Origin: Astropecten irregularis
Lineage: Eukaryota > Echinodermata > Asteroidea > Paxillosida > Astropectinidae
Reading direction: 5' to 3'
Length of the DNA: 64,000 nucleotides
NCBI GenBank assembly: GCA_963971285.1
Contig: OZ020244.1
Span: 10,416,001-10,480,000, forward strand
Shown: positions 52,621-63,586 of the stretch, one piece after another
Numbering within the stretch: the first letter of the stretch is position 1
How the letters are laid out: the number at the start of each line of letters is the position of its first letter
Position numbers and translations under genes: made by a program
The notes under the pieces: generated by a model
The model's input: the letters and a program-made list of their open reading frames with translations, nothing else
What the model was told of the DNA's origin: nothing
Databases searched by the model: none

Positions 52621-53964
52621 ATGAACAACATCTCTATACTAAATATTTACAATTTTGATATGTCCGAGGCTTTTGATAATGTTGGAGTGATGTTGCTGCT
52701 TCATCAGAAGATGATTAGAGATGCTGAGGTGGCCACTGCCTATCAACTTATGGTGGCCAATCCTGAAGAAGACGAGACTCCTAAGAAGAAAAGGAAGCAC
52801 AATTGGTGGTTTAGACCCATGCTCCACCCACAGCTGAGGGCCGAACGTGGACAGTACCACACTCTGATGAATGAGCTGAGAGAGAATGACAAGAGGAAGT
52901 TCAAGAACTACACCAGGTTGTCCCCAGAGATGTTTGATGACCTGTTGATCAGGCTTACACCCCACTTGCAGAAGAAGGACACCCACTTCAGGAAGGCCAT
53001 TCCCCATGGTCTAAAGTTGTGCGTCTTCCTGCGACATCTCGCCACTGGGGCCACCTATGCCGAGCTGGGTTACAACTTCCGAGTGGGCAAGGAAACCATC
53101 CAGAAGTTTGTCCCTGATGTTGCCAGAGCGATAGTGGATGAGTATGCTGCAGAAGTCATCTACCTCCCCACAACCAATGAAGGCTGGCATGAGGTTGCAG
53201 GTTATTTTGAAGCCAGATGGAATCTTTCTCACTGTCTGGGAGCCTTTGATGGAAAGCACATCCGTCTCCAGAAGCCCAAGAACTCAGGCAGCCTTTACTT
53301 CAACTACAAGCAGTTCTTCTCGGTTGTCCTGATGGCTCTCGTAGATTCAAAGTACCAGTTCCTGTGGATCGATGTAGGTGGGGTTGGCCATCAGTCTGAT
53401 GCCCAGATCTACAACAACAGTGAACTGAAGGAGTGCATTGATGCTGGCACCTTAGGCATCCCAGATCCAGCTCCTCTTCCCCATGATGATGACGACCACC
53501 CTATGCCGTACTTCTTCGTGGGAGACGATGCCTTCGCCATGAGGACGTACATGATGAAGCCCTATGGCCGTCGTAACCTTGACCAACAGCAGAAGATCTT
53601 CAACTACAGGCTGTCCAGGGCAAGGCGTGTTGTAGAAAACGCCTTTGGTATTCTGGCTCTGCGGTTCCAGTGCTTCCTTGGCCAGATGAGACAGGAACCA
53701 GACACAGTCCGCCTGCTCGTTGAAGCTGCCGTCATGCTGCACAACCTCATCAGGAAGCGGTATCAGGCACTGGACGTCCGCATGTTGGACCAGGAGGATG
53801 CCCAGCACAACCTCATCCCTGGAGCGTGGAGAACTGCCGCCATCACTGAGGATTTGAACAGGCCCATCAGGGGAAACAGGGACACTATGGACTGGTGTGA
53901 TGCACTGATTAAAAAGTGCTCTTTGTCATATTGTATTGTTGTAGGAAAACATTTGTCATATTGA
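52621..53964 (+). CDS. Harbinger DDE transposase (HARBI1-like)
   Basis: 447 aa from the ATG at 52,621 (434 from the next ATG at 52,660, which starts MSEAFDNV). It would cut the element out and insert it at TWA sites. The DDE_Tnp_4 catalytic residues are visible: D in LGAFDGKHIR, D in FFVGDDAFAM and E in RVVENAFGIL. The N-terminal third (NYTRLSPEMFDDLLIRLTPH ... VFLRHLATGATYAELGYNFR) is the helical region that includes the HTH-like GYNFRVGKETI. The final residues LSYCIVVGKHLSY look atypical and may be a slightly altered tail. The gene is free of stops and frameshifts and lies between GCGCC-rich ends, so it may still be active. Confidence 0.94.
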   Translation: MNNISILNIYNFDMSEAFDNVGVMLLLHQKMIRDAEVATAYQLMVANPEEDETPKKKRKHNWWFRPMLHPQLRAERGQYHTLMNELRENDKRKFKNYTRLSPEMFDDLLIRLTPHLQKKDTHFRKAIPHGLKLCVFLRHLATGATYAELGYNFRVGKETIQKFVPDVARAIVDEYAAEVIYLPTTNEGWHEVAGYFEARWNLSHCLGAFDGKHIRLQKPKNSGSLYFNYKQFFSVVLMALVDSKYQFLWIDVGGVGHQSDAQIYNNSELKECIDAGTLGIPDPAPLPHDDDDHPMPYFFVGDDAFAMRTYMMKPYGRRNLDQQQKIFNYRLSRARRVVENAFGILALRFQCFLGQMRQEPDTVRLLVEAAVMLHNLIRKRYQALDVRMLDQEDAQHNLIPGAWRTAAITEDLNRPIRGNRDTMDWCDALIKKCSLSYCIVVGKHLSY

Positions 53965-54548
53965 ATTGTTATAACAAACTTCACTTTATTACATTGTAAT
54001 AAAGCCCAACACTCATGACAATTATTTCTTTGTGTCAATATGCCCCATGAATGATAAAGTCTTAGTACTGAAAAGTTATTTGTAGAAGGTACAATTTATT
54101 CATGTTTAGCAGTTAAATAATGCAACGTCTTCCAAATATTCCTAACTGTTATGTCTTTCCTAAACTGCTAAGTATTTTTACTGTTTTGGTGAATTATTAA
54201 ATAGCAGAAGAAAATAGTCATTTAAGGAAAGAAATACATGCATTAATCTTCGCCAGTATTTATTATCTCACTGCTAGACATTTAAGTAATTCTACCAATT
54301 TCCCCCGAACAATATATTATTCACAACACCTTTGTAACAAGACAACAATAAATCACAAATGACATTTTTATGGAATTTTAATGACATAATGAAAATATGT
54401 TTACGTCACACACTTACGGAAAACAATCACCCAAGTGTCCAATCACATCCATAAACACATTAAAGCTTCATGAATAAGTGTCAATCATAGTAAGAAACAC
54501 AATGCTCATTATCTCCATAACCGTCAATAAAACACTGCTACTCCTGTT
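53965..54548. other. Intergenic inside Harbinger
   Basis: AT-rich DNA between the converging transposase and MADF genes, holding AATAAA-type signals (53,998 AATAAAG) and no ORF. Confidence 0.5.
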
Positions 54549-56704
54549 CTATAAGTCCCTACTGGACGGTTCTGCCTGTGTGGCTGTGTACTCCCTCATG
54601 TAGTCACATGACTGGCTCCCCGACACTGAAGTTGTTGGAGGATTGGCTTGCCACTGCCAGGGGTTGGGTTGCCACATCTGGCCAGATGTATCAACCTGAG
54701 CCTGGAGAGGAGGCTGTCCAGAAGAAGGTCCAGGTTGAGCAAACTGCTGCCTTAACTGTTGCTGCTGAAACTGGGGTGCTGTCTGCTGTTGTGTCTGTGG
54801 CTGGAACTGGGGTGCTTGCTGGGGGGTTGGCTGGGGAGTTTGTTGAAGAGCTTGCTTCTGCTGCTCACCACGCCTCTGGTCCGCGTCCCTCAGAGCAGCC
54901 TGCACGATGTCATTAATGGCACAAGAGGCTTGGTGATAAATGTCATCTGGCATTATCCTGAGGGAGGAGGTGACGTACTTCCCAAAGTCTATGCTATGCG
55001 CTGCTGCACCTTGGGGTCAACATGGGCTTTACCCTGGGCTGCTAGGTAGTGTAGGATGTCCCTGGTCTGCTCTCTGCTACTTTCGATGATGGCACGGAGT
55101 GGGTCTCTGGGAAGAGGAGCTGGAGGGGAAACACAGCCAGCAGCAGGAGCAGGGGCTGGACGGCCAGCACCAGCAGGAGGTGTGCTGTTTCGGTCCCCAT
55201 CTTCATCCTCAGCATCCTCTTCGAGGTCGCTCTCAGCAATGGCGGCTGTTGCTGTGCGGGCTGCGGCCAGAGGTGCTTGAAGCTGCATTGGTAAATGACA
55301 AAGCATGTTAAGTATTACTATATGAGGTTGTATGTTGGAAATATTTCGTGATTTATTTTCCATTTATTATGAGGAAATCTTTTCCCAAATTGCGAGATGT
55401 CAAATGTCATGCTCTATCTTGACAATTGTCAAATTCTTATAAACTTAACAGTTTTAGGTTTTTTTTCGCATAGTTATTAAGTGTGAAGGGTATGATTGGT
55501 TGCATGTTCAATCCAATTGTACATTATTTTATATTCAATGTTGTAGTTGGGATATATAACTTTACTTTTGAAATATTGGCTATTATTTGTTCTTATAATG
55601 GAAATGACATCAACAATTTTGTCAGCCAGCGTTATAAGAGTTTGGGCATAAATACTTACAGATGGAGTCGAGCGAATGTTCACTTCATGAACAAAAGGCA
55701 TCAGGAATTCCCAACGGTCCCACCTCTGCATACTGTGGAAGCTCCAGCCCGCCTGCCCCGACTTCCGATACTACTTGCGGAGCTTGCCCAGGTCCTTGCG
55801 CAGCGTTTTGTTCCAAGTATGGATGTCTTTGACGTCCACCCCCAGCTGGTCGGCCAGACTCTTCCAGGCCTCATCTTTCTTGTCAGGTTTGGCCCACATG
55901 GCATCCCGCTTGTTGTAGAGGCCCGGGCACCCCAGCAAGTACTCTTTTGCCTCTTCCTCTTGAGCATCATTGAGCTTCACGGTCCTCCGCCTCGCTCCAG
56001 AACCGCTCCTATTCCCACCCTTCCTGTTTGTGGGTTCTTAACCTCATTTTCCTCGGGAGAGGAAGGTCCAGCTATACATAGACAACAAATACCCATATTT
56101 GAAATTAATATAAATGCACTGCTGTAAGAAATAAGTATTAACATATTACCAATACCACTCTTAATACTACATTTTTATCAACAAACCCCTCAACCAAGAT
56201 GCACCGATCAAAATGAGACGCCATTTATGCTGCCACTACGTTTTTGACATAACAAATGCCAACACAGTCTAGTGCCATTAACACAATACAATTCCAGTCC
56301 ACAAAAGTCCATACAGTTACCATAGGGGGCAGTGGATAATCTTGAACTATATGATTACTTACCAGGACTTGCTTGTGCAACCTCCTCTTCAGCCTCACTT
56401 GCATGGTGACTGGAAGGGGGTGTAGGTGAAGCTGGGGAGGGCTGGTCTTGGGCTTGGGGTGGAAGGTCTGGAACAACATCTTCGACAGGGGTGGCAGGTC
56501 TTGGAGTGGAGCCTCTGTCAGCTTCAGCCACCGCCACCACGCGGGGGTCTTCATCATTCACGCCCTCGTCGTCATCTTTGCTGCTTGCAGGGGACCTCGC
56601 CCTGGATCTCAATTTGAGCTTCTTTGGCTGGGGTTCCTTCTTCTTGGACTGCTCTGGGTTGTCCTTCTTCCCCTTACCACTGCCTTTTTTGCCTTTGGGG
56701 GCAT
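54549..56704 (-). pseudogene. Harbinger accessory MADF-like DNA-binding protein, three exons, damaged
   Basis: Exons on the minus strand: about 56704-56363, 56071-55660 and 55282-54549, with consensus sites CCTG|GTAAGT, TATAG|CT, CATCT|GTAAGT and TGCAG|CT. Exon 1 codes for a Lys/Glu-rich linker, exon 2 for a Myb/SANT-MADF domain (AKEYLLGCPGLYNKRDAMWA, then WNKTLRKDLGKL) and exon 3 for an Ala/Pro and Gln-rich tail with REQTRDILHYLAAQ. This protein pairs with the transposase in Harbinger elements, bringing it to the ends and into the nucleus. Lesions: frame changes near 56,690, 56,030 and 54,990 and a TAG after LGKLRK at about 55,770. It probably needs help from another copy. Confidence 0.7.
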
Positions 56705-57325
56705 CTTCTTTGGGAATTATGTGCAATCTTGTAGAAATTGTTAACGAAAAACTGCGTAGAGGTGTTGTCGAGTCGAATATTAAAAGTTGTGTGAGAAAGT
56801 CCTGCGATGCAGTCCTGCGTTTATAGGCGGCAAGTGGCGCCGAATGGCGGAAACCAAGTGGTATTTGGCACGAAGTAGTCACCAATCGGGTGCCGTTTGC
56901 CTCGCGCCACTGTATATTTGGAGCGCTTTGGCGCGGACTATCCGCCTCTGTTGGACCTATTTGGCGCGTAGTTACGCCAAGTGGCACCACGTGGCGCAAA
57001 ATCTCATTGGCGCAACTTGGCGCGCGCCATTGGATTCCACTAGGCGGACTGTTTGCGCCATTTGGTGCCACTTGGTGGACACTTCGCGCTGATTGCTCGA
57101 TGCAAGTGGCGCGACGGAAATTTCAAACATTTTGAAATTTTCTTGCCGCCAAATTCAATTTTTGGCGCCGTTACGGGCCACCACGAGCCAGTTGGGAGGC
57201 AGTTTGAGCCACTGCACGCCACTAGGCACCTTATTGGCGACACTAGGAGCCACCAGGCGCCACAGCAAATTGCATTGGCGCGAACTGGCACCAACTGGCG
57301 CCGGCCCAGTGGACTCCTAGCATTA

Positions 57326-57921
57326 CGCACTCGTAACACGCTCTTTGTAAGTTACCTGGTATTCACAATAAGCCCTTAAATATAAGTGAGCCCTTAAGAC
57401 GCTCTTAAAATTACGTGTGCTCTGAGGGATTCTTAGCGTCCTCGTAGTCTTACGTGCGTTGTTTGTCAGCATCATTTGACACGCAAGTGATCATAACTGT
57501 CGGATAGGTTTTGCTGGAGAGGGAAAACACGAGCTCTTCGAAGGCAGCATGTGTTTTGGGGTCGCCTACATCCCTTGGACATATAATAATATGAAGACAC
57601 CGAAGATATTTAAGTGCCAACAAAAATGACATATCGTTCGGCCGCCATTTTAGTAAGCAACGGAGCTATTTCTGATGTTAACTTCAAATTAAATTCTTGT
57701 AAGACGAACCTTTCCCCTTAAAGATAGTATCATACTTTGGTAAGAGACAAAACAGAAATGTTCACAGATTTACGTATTATTTTCTAAGTGTGAAGATGAT
57801 GCTGGTAGAAACCTGCCGTTAAAATGTTTCCGTCTGAAATGGTGTATTTATCCAGAAATTAGTAAAACAACGACCGAAAATCTTTTTGATCTTTAAAAAA
57901 AAAAAAAATAACAGAGAAAAG
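57326..57921. other. Right flank of Harbinger, repeat-derived
   Basis: Starts with the continuation of the older element (ACACGCTCTTTG, GCCCTTAAGACGCTCTTAAA) and from about 57,727 merges with the dispersed repeat also present at 3,361. No gene. Confidence 0.5.
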
Positions 57922-59661
57922 ACTTAAAATACTGTGGCCGTTTTCCACTGTTTTCTCAAAAAGTGGGCACCGTATGGGACTGACATGTTCACAGATAACT
58001 ATAACTGTATCCTCCTTGATATTTTAGCCCATAAATCTGTATTTCTTTTACGAAAACCAATGCATGATATTACCTTTAACAATTATTAATATCATTATTA
58101 AAGCATATTATTATTTATTACCTAGAATCACACACCAAATGAAAACAAGCTTACGAAAATGCTGTCTGAGCGTACTTCCTCTAATTGTGCGTGATTTAAA
58201 ATAAAAAAAGATAGGCCAAAGGATATTTGGATGACACTGACTTAATTCAAAGGAAAATAAGTTTATCCACTGGACAGAAATAGACTTTTCTCGTACGCTT
58301 TGCCGGCGTGGCCATCTTAACTTGTGTACATAATTATTGTCCACAGACTCCAATATGACCGCGCGACAGAGGTATGTTCCATGAGCGCAACCCAAGCTTC
58401 CTGGGTGTATAATATCTTATACACCCAGGAAGCTTAAGAGGTCGTTAAGAAAGTTCATGATAAGAGTGCTCAACGAGTGCTTTGTGAATAACCCTAAAGC
58501 GTACTCTGAGAGAATGCTTTGCGTATACTTAAGCAGCTCTTTTGGAGCTCGTAGCGGTGATTTTAAGAGGGCTTCATGAATAAGGTCCCTGATACTTTCT
58601 TAACCAAATATCTTTCACTTAATTCAAATTTGTAGCCATTGATGTGAGCTTACATATTCGGAGTTTTCGGTATGCTGACAAACAACATAGACGATGCTGT
58701 CAATTATGCAGCACATTTATATCACACCAAACTCCATGAATCCTGTTGGAGAAAAGCCAAGTGCAACTGCAAGTCCAGAACAATACCAATTACTTAAAAT
58801 ACTGTGGCCGTTTTCCACTGTTTTCTCAAAAAGTGGGCACCGTATGGGACTGACATGTTCACAGATAACTATAACTGTATCCTCCTTGATATTTTAGCCC
58901 ATAAATCTGTATTTCTTTTACGAAAACCAATGCATGATATTACCTTTAACAATTATTAATATCATTATTAAAGCATATTATTATTTATTACCTAGAATCA
59001 CACACCAAATGAAAACAAGCTTACGAAAATGCTGTCTGAGCGTACTTCCTCTAATTGTGCGTGATTTAAAATAAAAAAAGATAGGCCAAAGGATATTTGG
59101 ATGACACTGACTTAATTCAAAGGAAAATAAGTTTATCCACTGGACAGAAATAGACTTTTCTCGTACGCTTTGCCGGCGTGGCCATCTTAACTTGTGTACA
59201 TAATTATTGTCCACAGACTCCAATATGACCGCGCGACAGAGGTATGTTCCATGAGCGCAACCCAAGCTTCCTGGGTGTATAATATCTTATACACCCAGGA
59301 AGCTTAAGAGGTCGTTAAGAAAGTTCATGATAAGAGTGCTCAACGAGTGCTTTGTGAATAACCCTAAAGCGTACTCTGAGAGAATGCTTTGCGTATACTT
59401 AAGCAGCTCTTTTGGAGCTCGTAGCGGTGATTTTAAGAGGGCTTCATGAATAAGGTCCCTGATACTTTCTTAACCAAATATCTTTCATTTAATTCAAATT
59501 TGTAGCCATTGATGTGAGCTTACATATTCGGAGTTTTCGGTATGCTGACAAACAACATAGACGATGCTGTCAATTATGCAGCACATTTATATCACACCAA
59601 ACTCCATGAATCCTGTTGGAGAAAAGCCAAGTGCAACTGCAAGTCCAGAACAATACCAATT
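57922..59661. repeat. Almost perfect 870-bp tandem duplication
   Basis: 57922-58791 is followed directly by 58792-59661. I see one substitution (C in TCTTTCACTT near 58,618, T in the second copy). The unit starts ACTTAAAATACTGTGG and ends GAACAATACCAATT. Each copy contains a 19-bp arm hairpin (58,394-58,435 and 59,264-59,305) and the end of an older element, GGGCTTCATGAATAAGGTCC. The two 94-codon open frames on the minus strand are identical consequences of the duplication and show no domain. Confidence 0.95.
58394..58435. repeat. Perfect hairpin, 19-bp arms and 4-base loop
   Basis: AAGCTTCCTGGGTGTATAA, loop TATC, then the exact complement. It is repeated at 59,264-59,305 as part of the 870-bp duplication. 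Confidence 0.9.
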
Positions 59662-59727
59662 ACCACCATACTGTAATTTCTTTGCTGTGTATACCGACTC
59701 CCCTGGGACAAGTGGCTGAAGAAGCAT

Positions 59728-60183
59728 TTAGATGGGTCTTTGCAGTATTCTCACAGGAACAACCTGGCCACCTGTATGATTAACCGTATCTTCTGAAAGA
59801 AATGCTGTTTTCGTTCTCATCCAGGCCTGGTAGTATTCATGTCTTTTGCTAAGGCTTTTACAAACATTTCGACGATTCTTTGAACGGGTTGAAAGTTCCT
59901 TGAAATATATGTGTTTTCCTTCGAATCGTAAGGTCCAGCAATGTACAAGGGGTCCAAAATTGAGCAAACGTTTGGGATAATGGACAAGATAGTGGAACTT
60001 GGGTTTCATGGATATGTCTGGGAACTGTCTAAAGTAGCTTTGCAAAAAGGTTTCTATCAAGTCTGCAAGCCATTCACAAAGAGGAGTGTCTACTTTATAT
60101 GAGGTACAAACTTGCACAACATTTGTCAGAAGCAGCAACAATTCCCACACTCTGTCGTGTACTGGTACCCTGTGACCAACCAT
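59728..60183 (-). pseudogene. Fragment of a widespread repeat-family protein
   Basis: 151 codons with MKPKFHYLVHYPKRLLNFGP, LVHCWTLRFEGKHIYFKEL and NVCKSLSKRHEYYQAW. The pattern K-H-Y-L-x-H-Y-P...FGPL...W..RFE.KH.YFK is a conserved block of multicopy metazoan proteins of unknown function that are thought to derive from transposons. Only this block is present, without the N-terminal part, so it is a fragment. No catalytic assignment is justified. Confidence 0.55.
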
Positions 60184-62149
60184 GACTGGTAGAAGACGGA
60201 GAAAACACCATGCCTGAACAGCTTTTTGCTAAAGTTTAAATTTCCCTAGCTCTGTGGTCATTTTACATGGCTTGTTTGTTTTGTCAGAAGCACTGTATAA
60301 ATGTTCTTCAAATACCTTAACAATGCAATATTCACATTCTAAAAACGTTACAAAGAATAGCCGAATAATTTCAGTCTAACGTGCCTATTGCCACCAGTGA
60401 GATGACAGTTTTAAAAAGAGATACATTTTTGGTCAAAAGGCACTGTGAGTGGCCCTCCTGTAATTTCATACACTTTAAGTTTAAATTGATTGTGGAAAAA
60501 TGGCTCTCCTAATCTTTTCTTACTGAATACTGTCCGCTGGCCATATAAACAGATCTTAAAATAAAACTTACTTTGCTGCAACAGACATCTTTTAGCTGAT
60601 TCGAAACACGCACACTGAAACATGGGGAAAATCCGCGATGCAGGACAGGCAAAGCGCAACGCACATTTTATAGGCCTACTTTATTCCACGTCCACCCAGC
60701 CAAGTCCCAAATTGCGGTCACCTTTAGTTGTGCAAAATCCCGGCTAAACATGGCCTAAGTATGTCTAAACTAGATACAAATGGCTCCGTCCTGTATCACA
60801 AATACACAATGAAAAGACCCAGCAAACTCCTTGAAGTTAACCAATCCCAATAATTGAACATTTAAGGTGAATTTCTTACCTTGTTTTACGGACCCTGCCT
60901 GAGCAGCTATTGACGATCGACCCCCTAGCGCCTAGCCTAGCGTTAGCTAGCCATCCGGCCCTAGCCCCAGCGTTTCCACATTCAAGGAAATTTCCTCATT
61001 TTAGGGAAACTTTTACTTTTGAAGGAATATTTTAGGAAATTAAAAAAAAACAAGGAAATGTTAAGGAAATCCTCCAAAATCTAAAGAAATTGTAAGGATG
61101 TAATTAAATTCTGAGCAAATTATACATAATTTTCCAAATAAGCAGCAAAATCTATGAATTTATGATAATTTTCGAAACATTTGTTGTCTGATAACATTGA
61201 ATTGCCATATCTTGCAAGCATAATTTCCCCTGGACTGATCTGGAGTCCGAGGCCCTATTATATCAGTAAAAGCTGCAGAGGGCGCTTTTCATTCTTTTCT
61301 TTTTTATTAATTGTTTCTGGGGCATGGAATGCAGTGCGTGTCTTAGCTACTAGCCTGTATTATTATATAAAATACATGTACCTGTATATTATTGGCACTG
61401 GTACATTTTTAGCGCTGATCTCTGCTCACTCTCAGCATAACAAGATTTATAGAACAGTGTAGTAGTCTAGTACATGTTTAATAGGCTTTTGGGGCTATTA
61501 TGAAAAAATAAGGAAATCGGGAGGAAAATAAGGAAATTTGAGTCTCCGAATGAGGAAATTGTCATTTTGATTGTGGAAGCACTGCCTAGCCCTATGTTCG
61601 TTGGGCTTATTACGTGCGTAAACCAGCTGCATTTGCATAATACCAGCTAATTATTGAGCAATATTGTTGGATCAGTTTCAAAAGAATGTTTTCGGCGGTA
61701 ATGTTTTGCGGGAAGATGACGACAATAATACTTAGTCAGAATATCTGCACTTGACCAAGCAATTGTAGTCATTTTTTATGTAAACGGCTATTGACCGTTT
61801 GCAATTTACTAGTTGACGAATTGTTCTTAGTCATGATGCAAAATGACTGATGAAGCCTCGTCAGACGTTCGAGCACTGACTCATTCAACTGTCACTGATG
61901 ACGCTTTAAATTAGTCAAAACCGTGCTTTATGACTTATTTACTTTCGTCACACGACATGACGTATACAACTTAGTCAAATGGTAAAGGGCTGACTGATTA
62001 GGATAAGGCAAAGTACTATCAGGATAAGTCAGAAGGAAAATATATTAGTCAAATATTTTACACAAACTGAAAATTTTTTCAAACTGACCAATTAATAAGC
62101 CCGATGACCAATTTATTTTTTTGTAGTGTGGGGTCCCTTTTTGTTTAGA
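60184..62149. other. Intergenic, no gene seen
   Basis: AT-rich DNA. Between 60,975 and 61,100, and again near 61,505-61,560, the word AAGGAAAT(T) recurs every 10-20 bases. Around 61,730-62,100 ACTAGTCA/GACTGA words recur. No ORF with recognisable content. Confidence 0.45.
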
Positions 62150-63586
62150 AAATTTCCAATATTCGGTCGAGGTTAAGTGACGAGACCTGCTTGCCAACAT
62201 GTGAGATTTCTGCTCAAGCACCATCCACTGTTGTTGGCACTCATACTGAATTTACGCAGCTTTCAGAATCCTCAGTTCATAATCTTCTCCTGGGCTCTGG
62301 TCGGAAATGTTTAGAAGTCCTTTTTACCTGTTATCACTAATATGATTAATGTTTCTCTTCGCACCGGCCATTTTGCTGCGGCGTGGAAGACGGCCATTGT
62401 GTCTCCATTGTTGAAGAAACCCGGCCTTGACTTAGTGGTTGAGAATTATCGACCCATCAGTAACTTGCAATTTATCTCTAAGTTAGTCGAGAGAGCAGTT
62501 GCAGATCAATTGCAAGCTCATTTAGAATTATATAACTTTATCGAACTGCTCAGTCTGCCTACCGTAAGCATCATAGTACAGAGACGGCTTTCAATTACTT
62601 AAGATTTACTTATGGCTATGGACAAACAGCATGTTACTTTGTTAGTTATTGCTTGATCTAAGTGCCGCCTTTGACACCTCAGAGCACAATATTTTGCTAA
62701 CTACCCTCCAGCAAAAATTTGGGATTTATGGTACTGCTCTTAAGTGGTTTAATTCATACTTGTCTGGTAGATCACAGCATGTTTCTGTAAATGGTAAGCT
62801 TTCACAGCAATTTAATCTTAATTATGGTGTTCCTCAGGGCTCCTGTCTCGGGCCTTTGTTATTCATTTTGTTCACTAGCCCATTGTTCGACATTGTTAAG
62901 ACCCACCTTCCACAGGTTCACTGTTATGCTGATGATACTCAGCTTTACATCTCTTTTAGTCCAGACAATTTTGAAAATCACATGTCGTCTGTGTTAGCAA
63001 TGGAACATTGTATTTATGATTTACGTAAAACTGGATGTTAGCTAACGGTTTAATGCTGAATGATAGTAAAACTTAATTTATGGTAATTGGTACCCGCCAA
63101 AAGTTGTCTAAAGTTAACTTAGATGGTATACATGTTGGTGATTGTACGGTAATTCCTGTACCCATCACCCGTAACTTGGGATCTTGGTTTGACGTACACA
63201 TGTCGATGAACAGTCACGTCTCTAAAGTTTGTGGTACTGCATTCTATTACCTACACAACATCAGACGCATTAGAAAATACCTGACCACTAATTGTACAGA
63301 ATATCTGATCCATGCATTCATTTCCAGTCGATTGGACTATTGTAAAAGCCTTCTCTATGGCTTAACTGTCTGTCAAATAAATAAATTTCAACGGGTACAG
63401 AATGCCTGCGCTCGACTGGTTTGTAAGTCACATAAATTTGGTCATGTTACACCATTGTTAATTGACTTACATTGGCATCCGGTGCAGTTCAGGATTAATT
63501 TCAAAATATTGTTGTTGACCTGTAAATGTTTTTACGGTTTAGCTCCAGTTTACCCGCCAACTTATCGTGATAGCTCATTAACATAA
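62150..63586 (+). pseudogene. LINE (L2/CR1 group) reverse transcriptase, degraded
   Basis: Plus-strand frames give VSPLLKKPGLDLVVENYRPI (62,400), SNLQFISKLVERAVADQL, then MLDLSAAFDTSEHNILL (motif A, 62,650), YGVPQGSCLGPLLFILFTSP (62,824), the catalytic YADDTQLYI (62,925) and, from 63,080, the thumb and tail NLGSWFDVHMSMNSHVSKVC with LTSRLDYC-like FISSRLDYCKSLLYGL and LHWHPVQFRINFKI. Frames change near 62,570, 62,640 and 63,040, and stop codons occur between blocks. The endonuclease is missing. Not functional. Confidence 0.88.

Larger units (their letters stand above)
52214..57325. mobile_element. PIF/Harbinger transposon, 5,106 bp, TTA duplication
   Basis: Element 52217-57322, flanked by TTA on both sides. 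Termini TGCTAGGAGTCCACTGGGCC and its complement continue as nearly perfect inverted repeats through GGCGCCAGTTGGTGCCAGTT to CGCGCCAA (about 50 bp). The 350-500 bp inside each end are crowded with GGCGC/GCGCC words. Two genes: a DDE transposase rightward and a MADF-type DNA-binding protein leftward, the usual two-gene Harbinger pair. The transposase is intact and the second gene has several lesions. Confidence 0.95.

Noticed and set aside
58111..59265. Two identical 94-codon minus-strand frames
   Set aside because: Identity is explained by the 870-bp tandem duplication; no conserved protein features.
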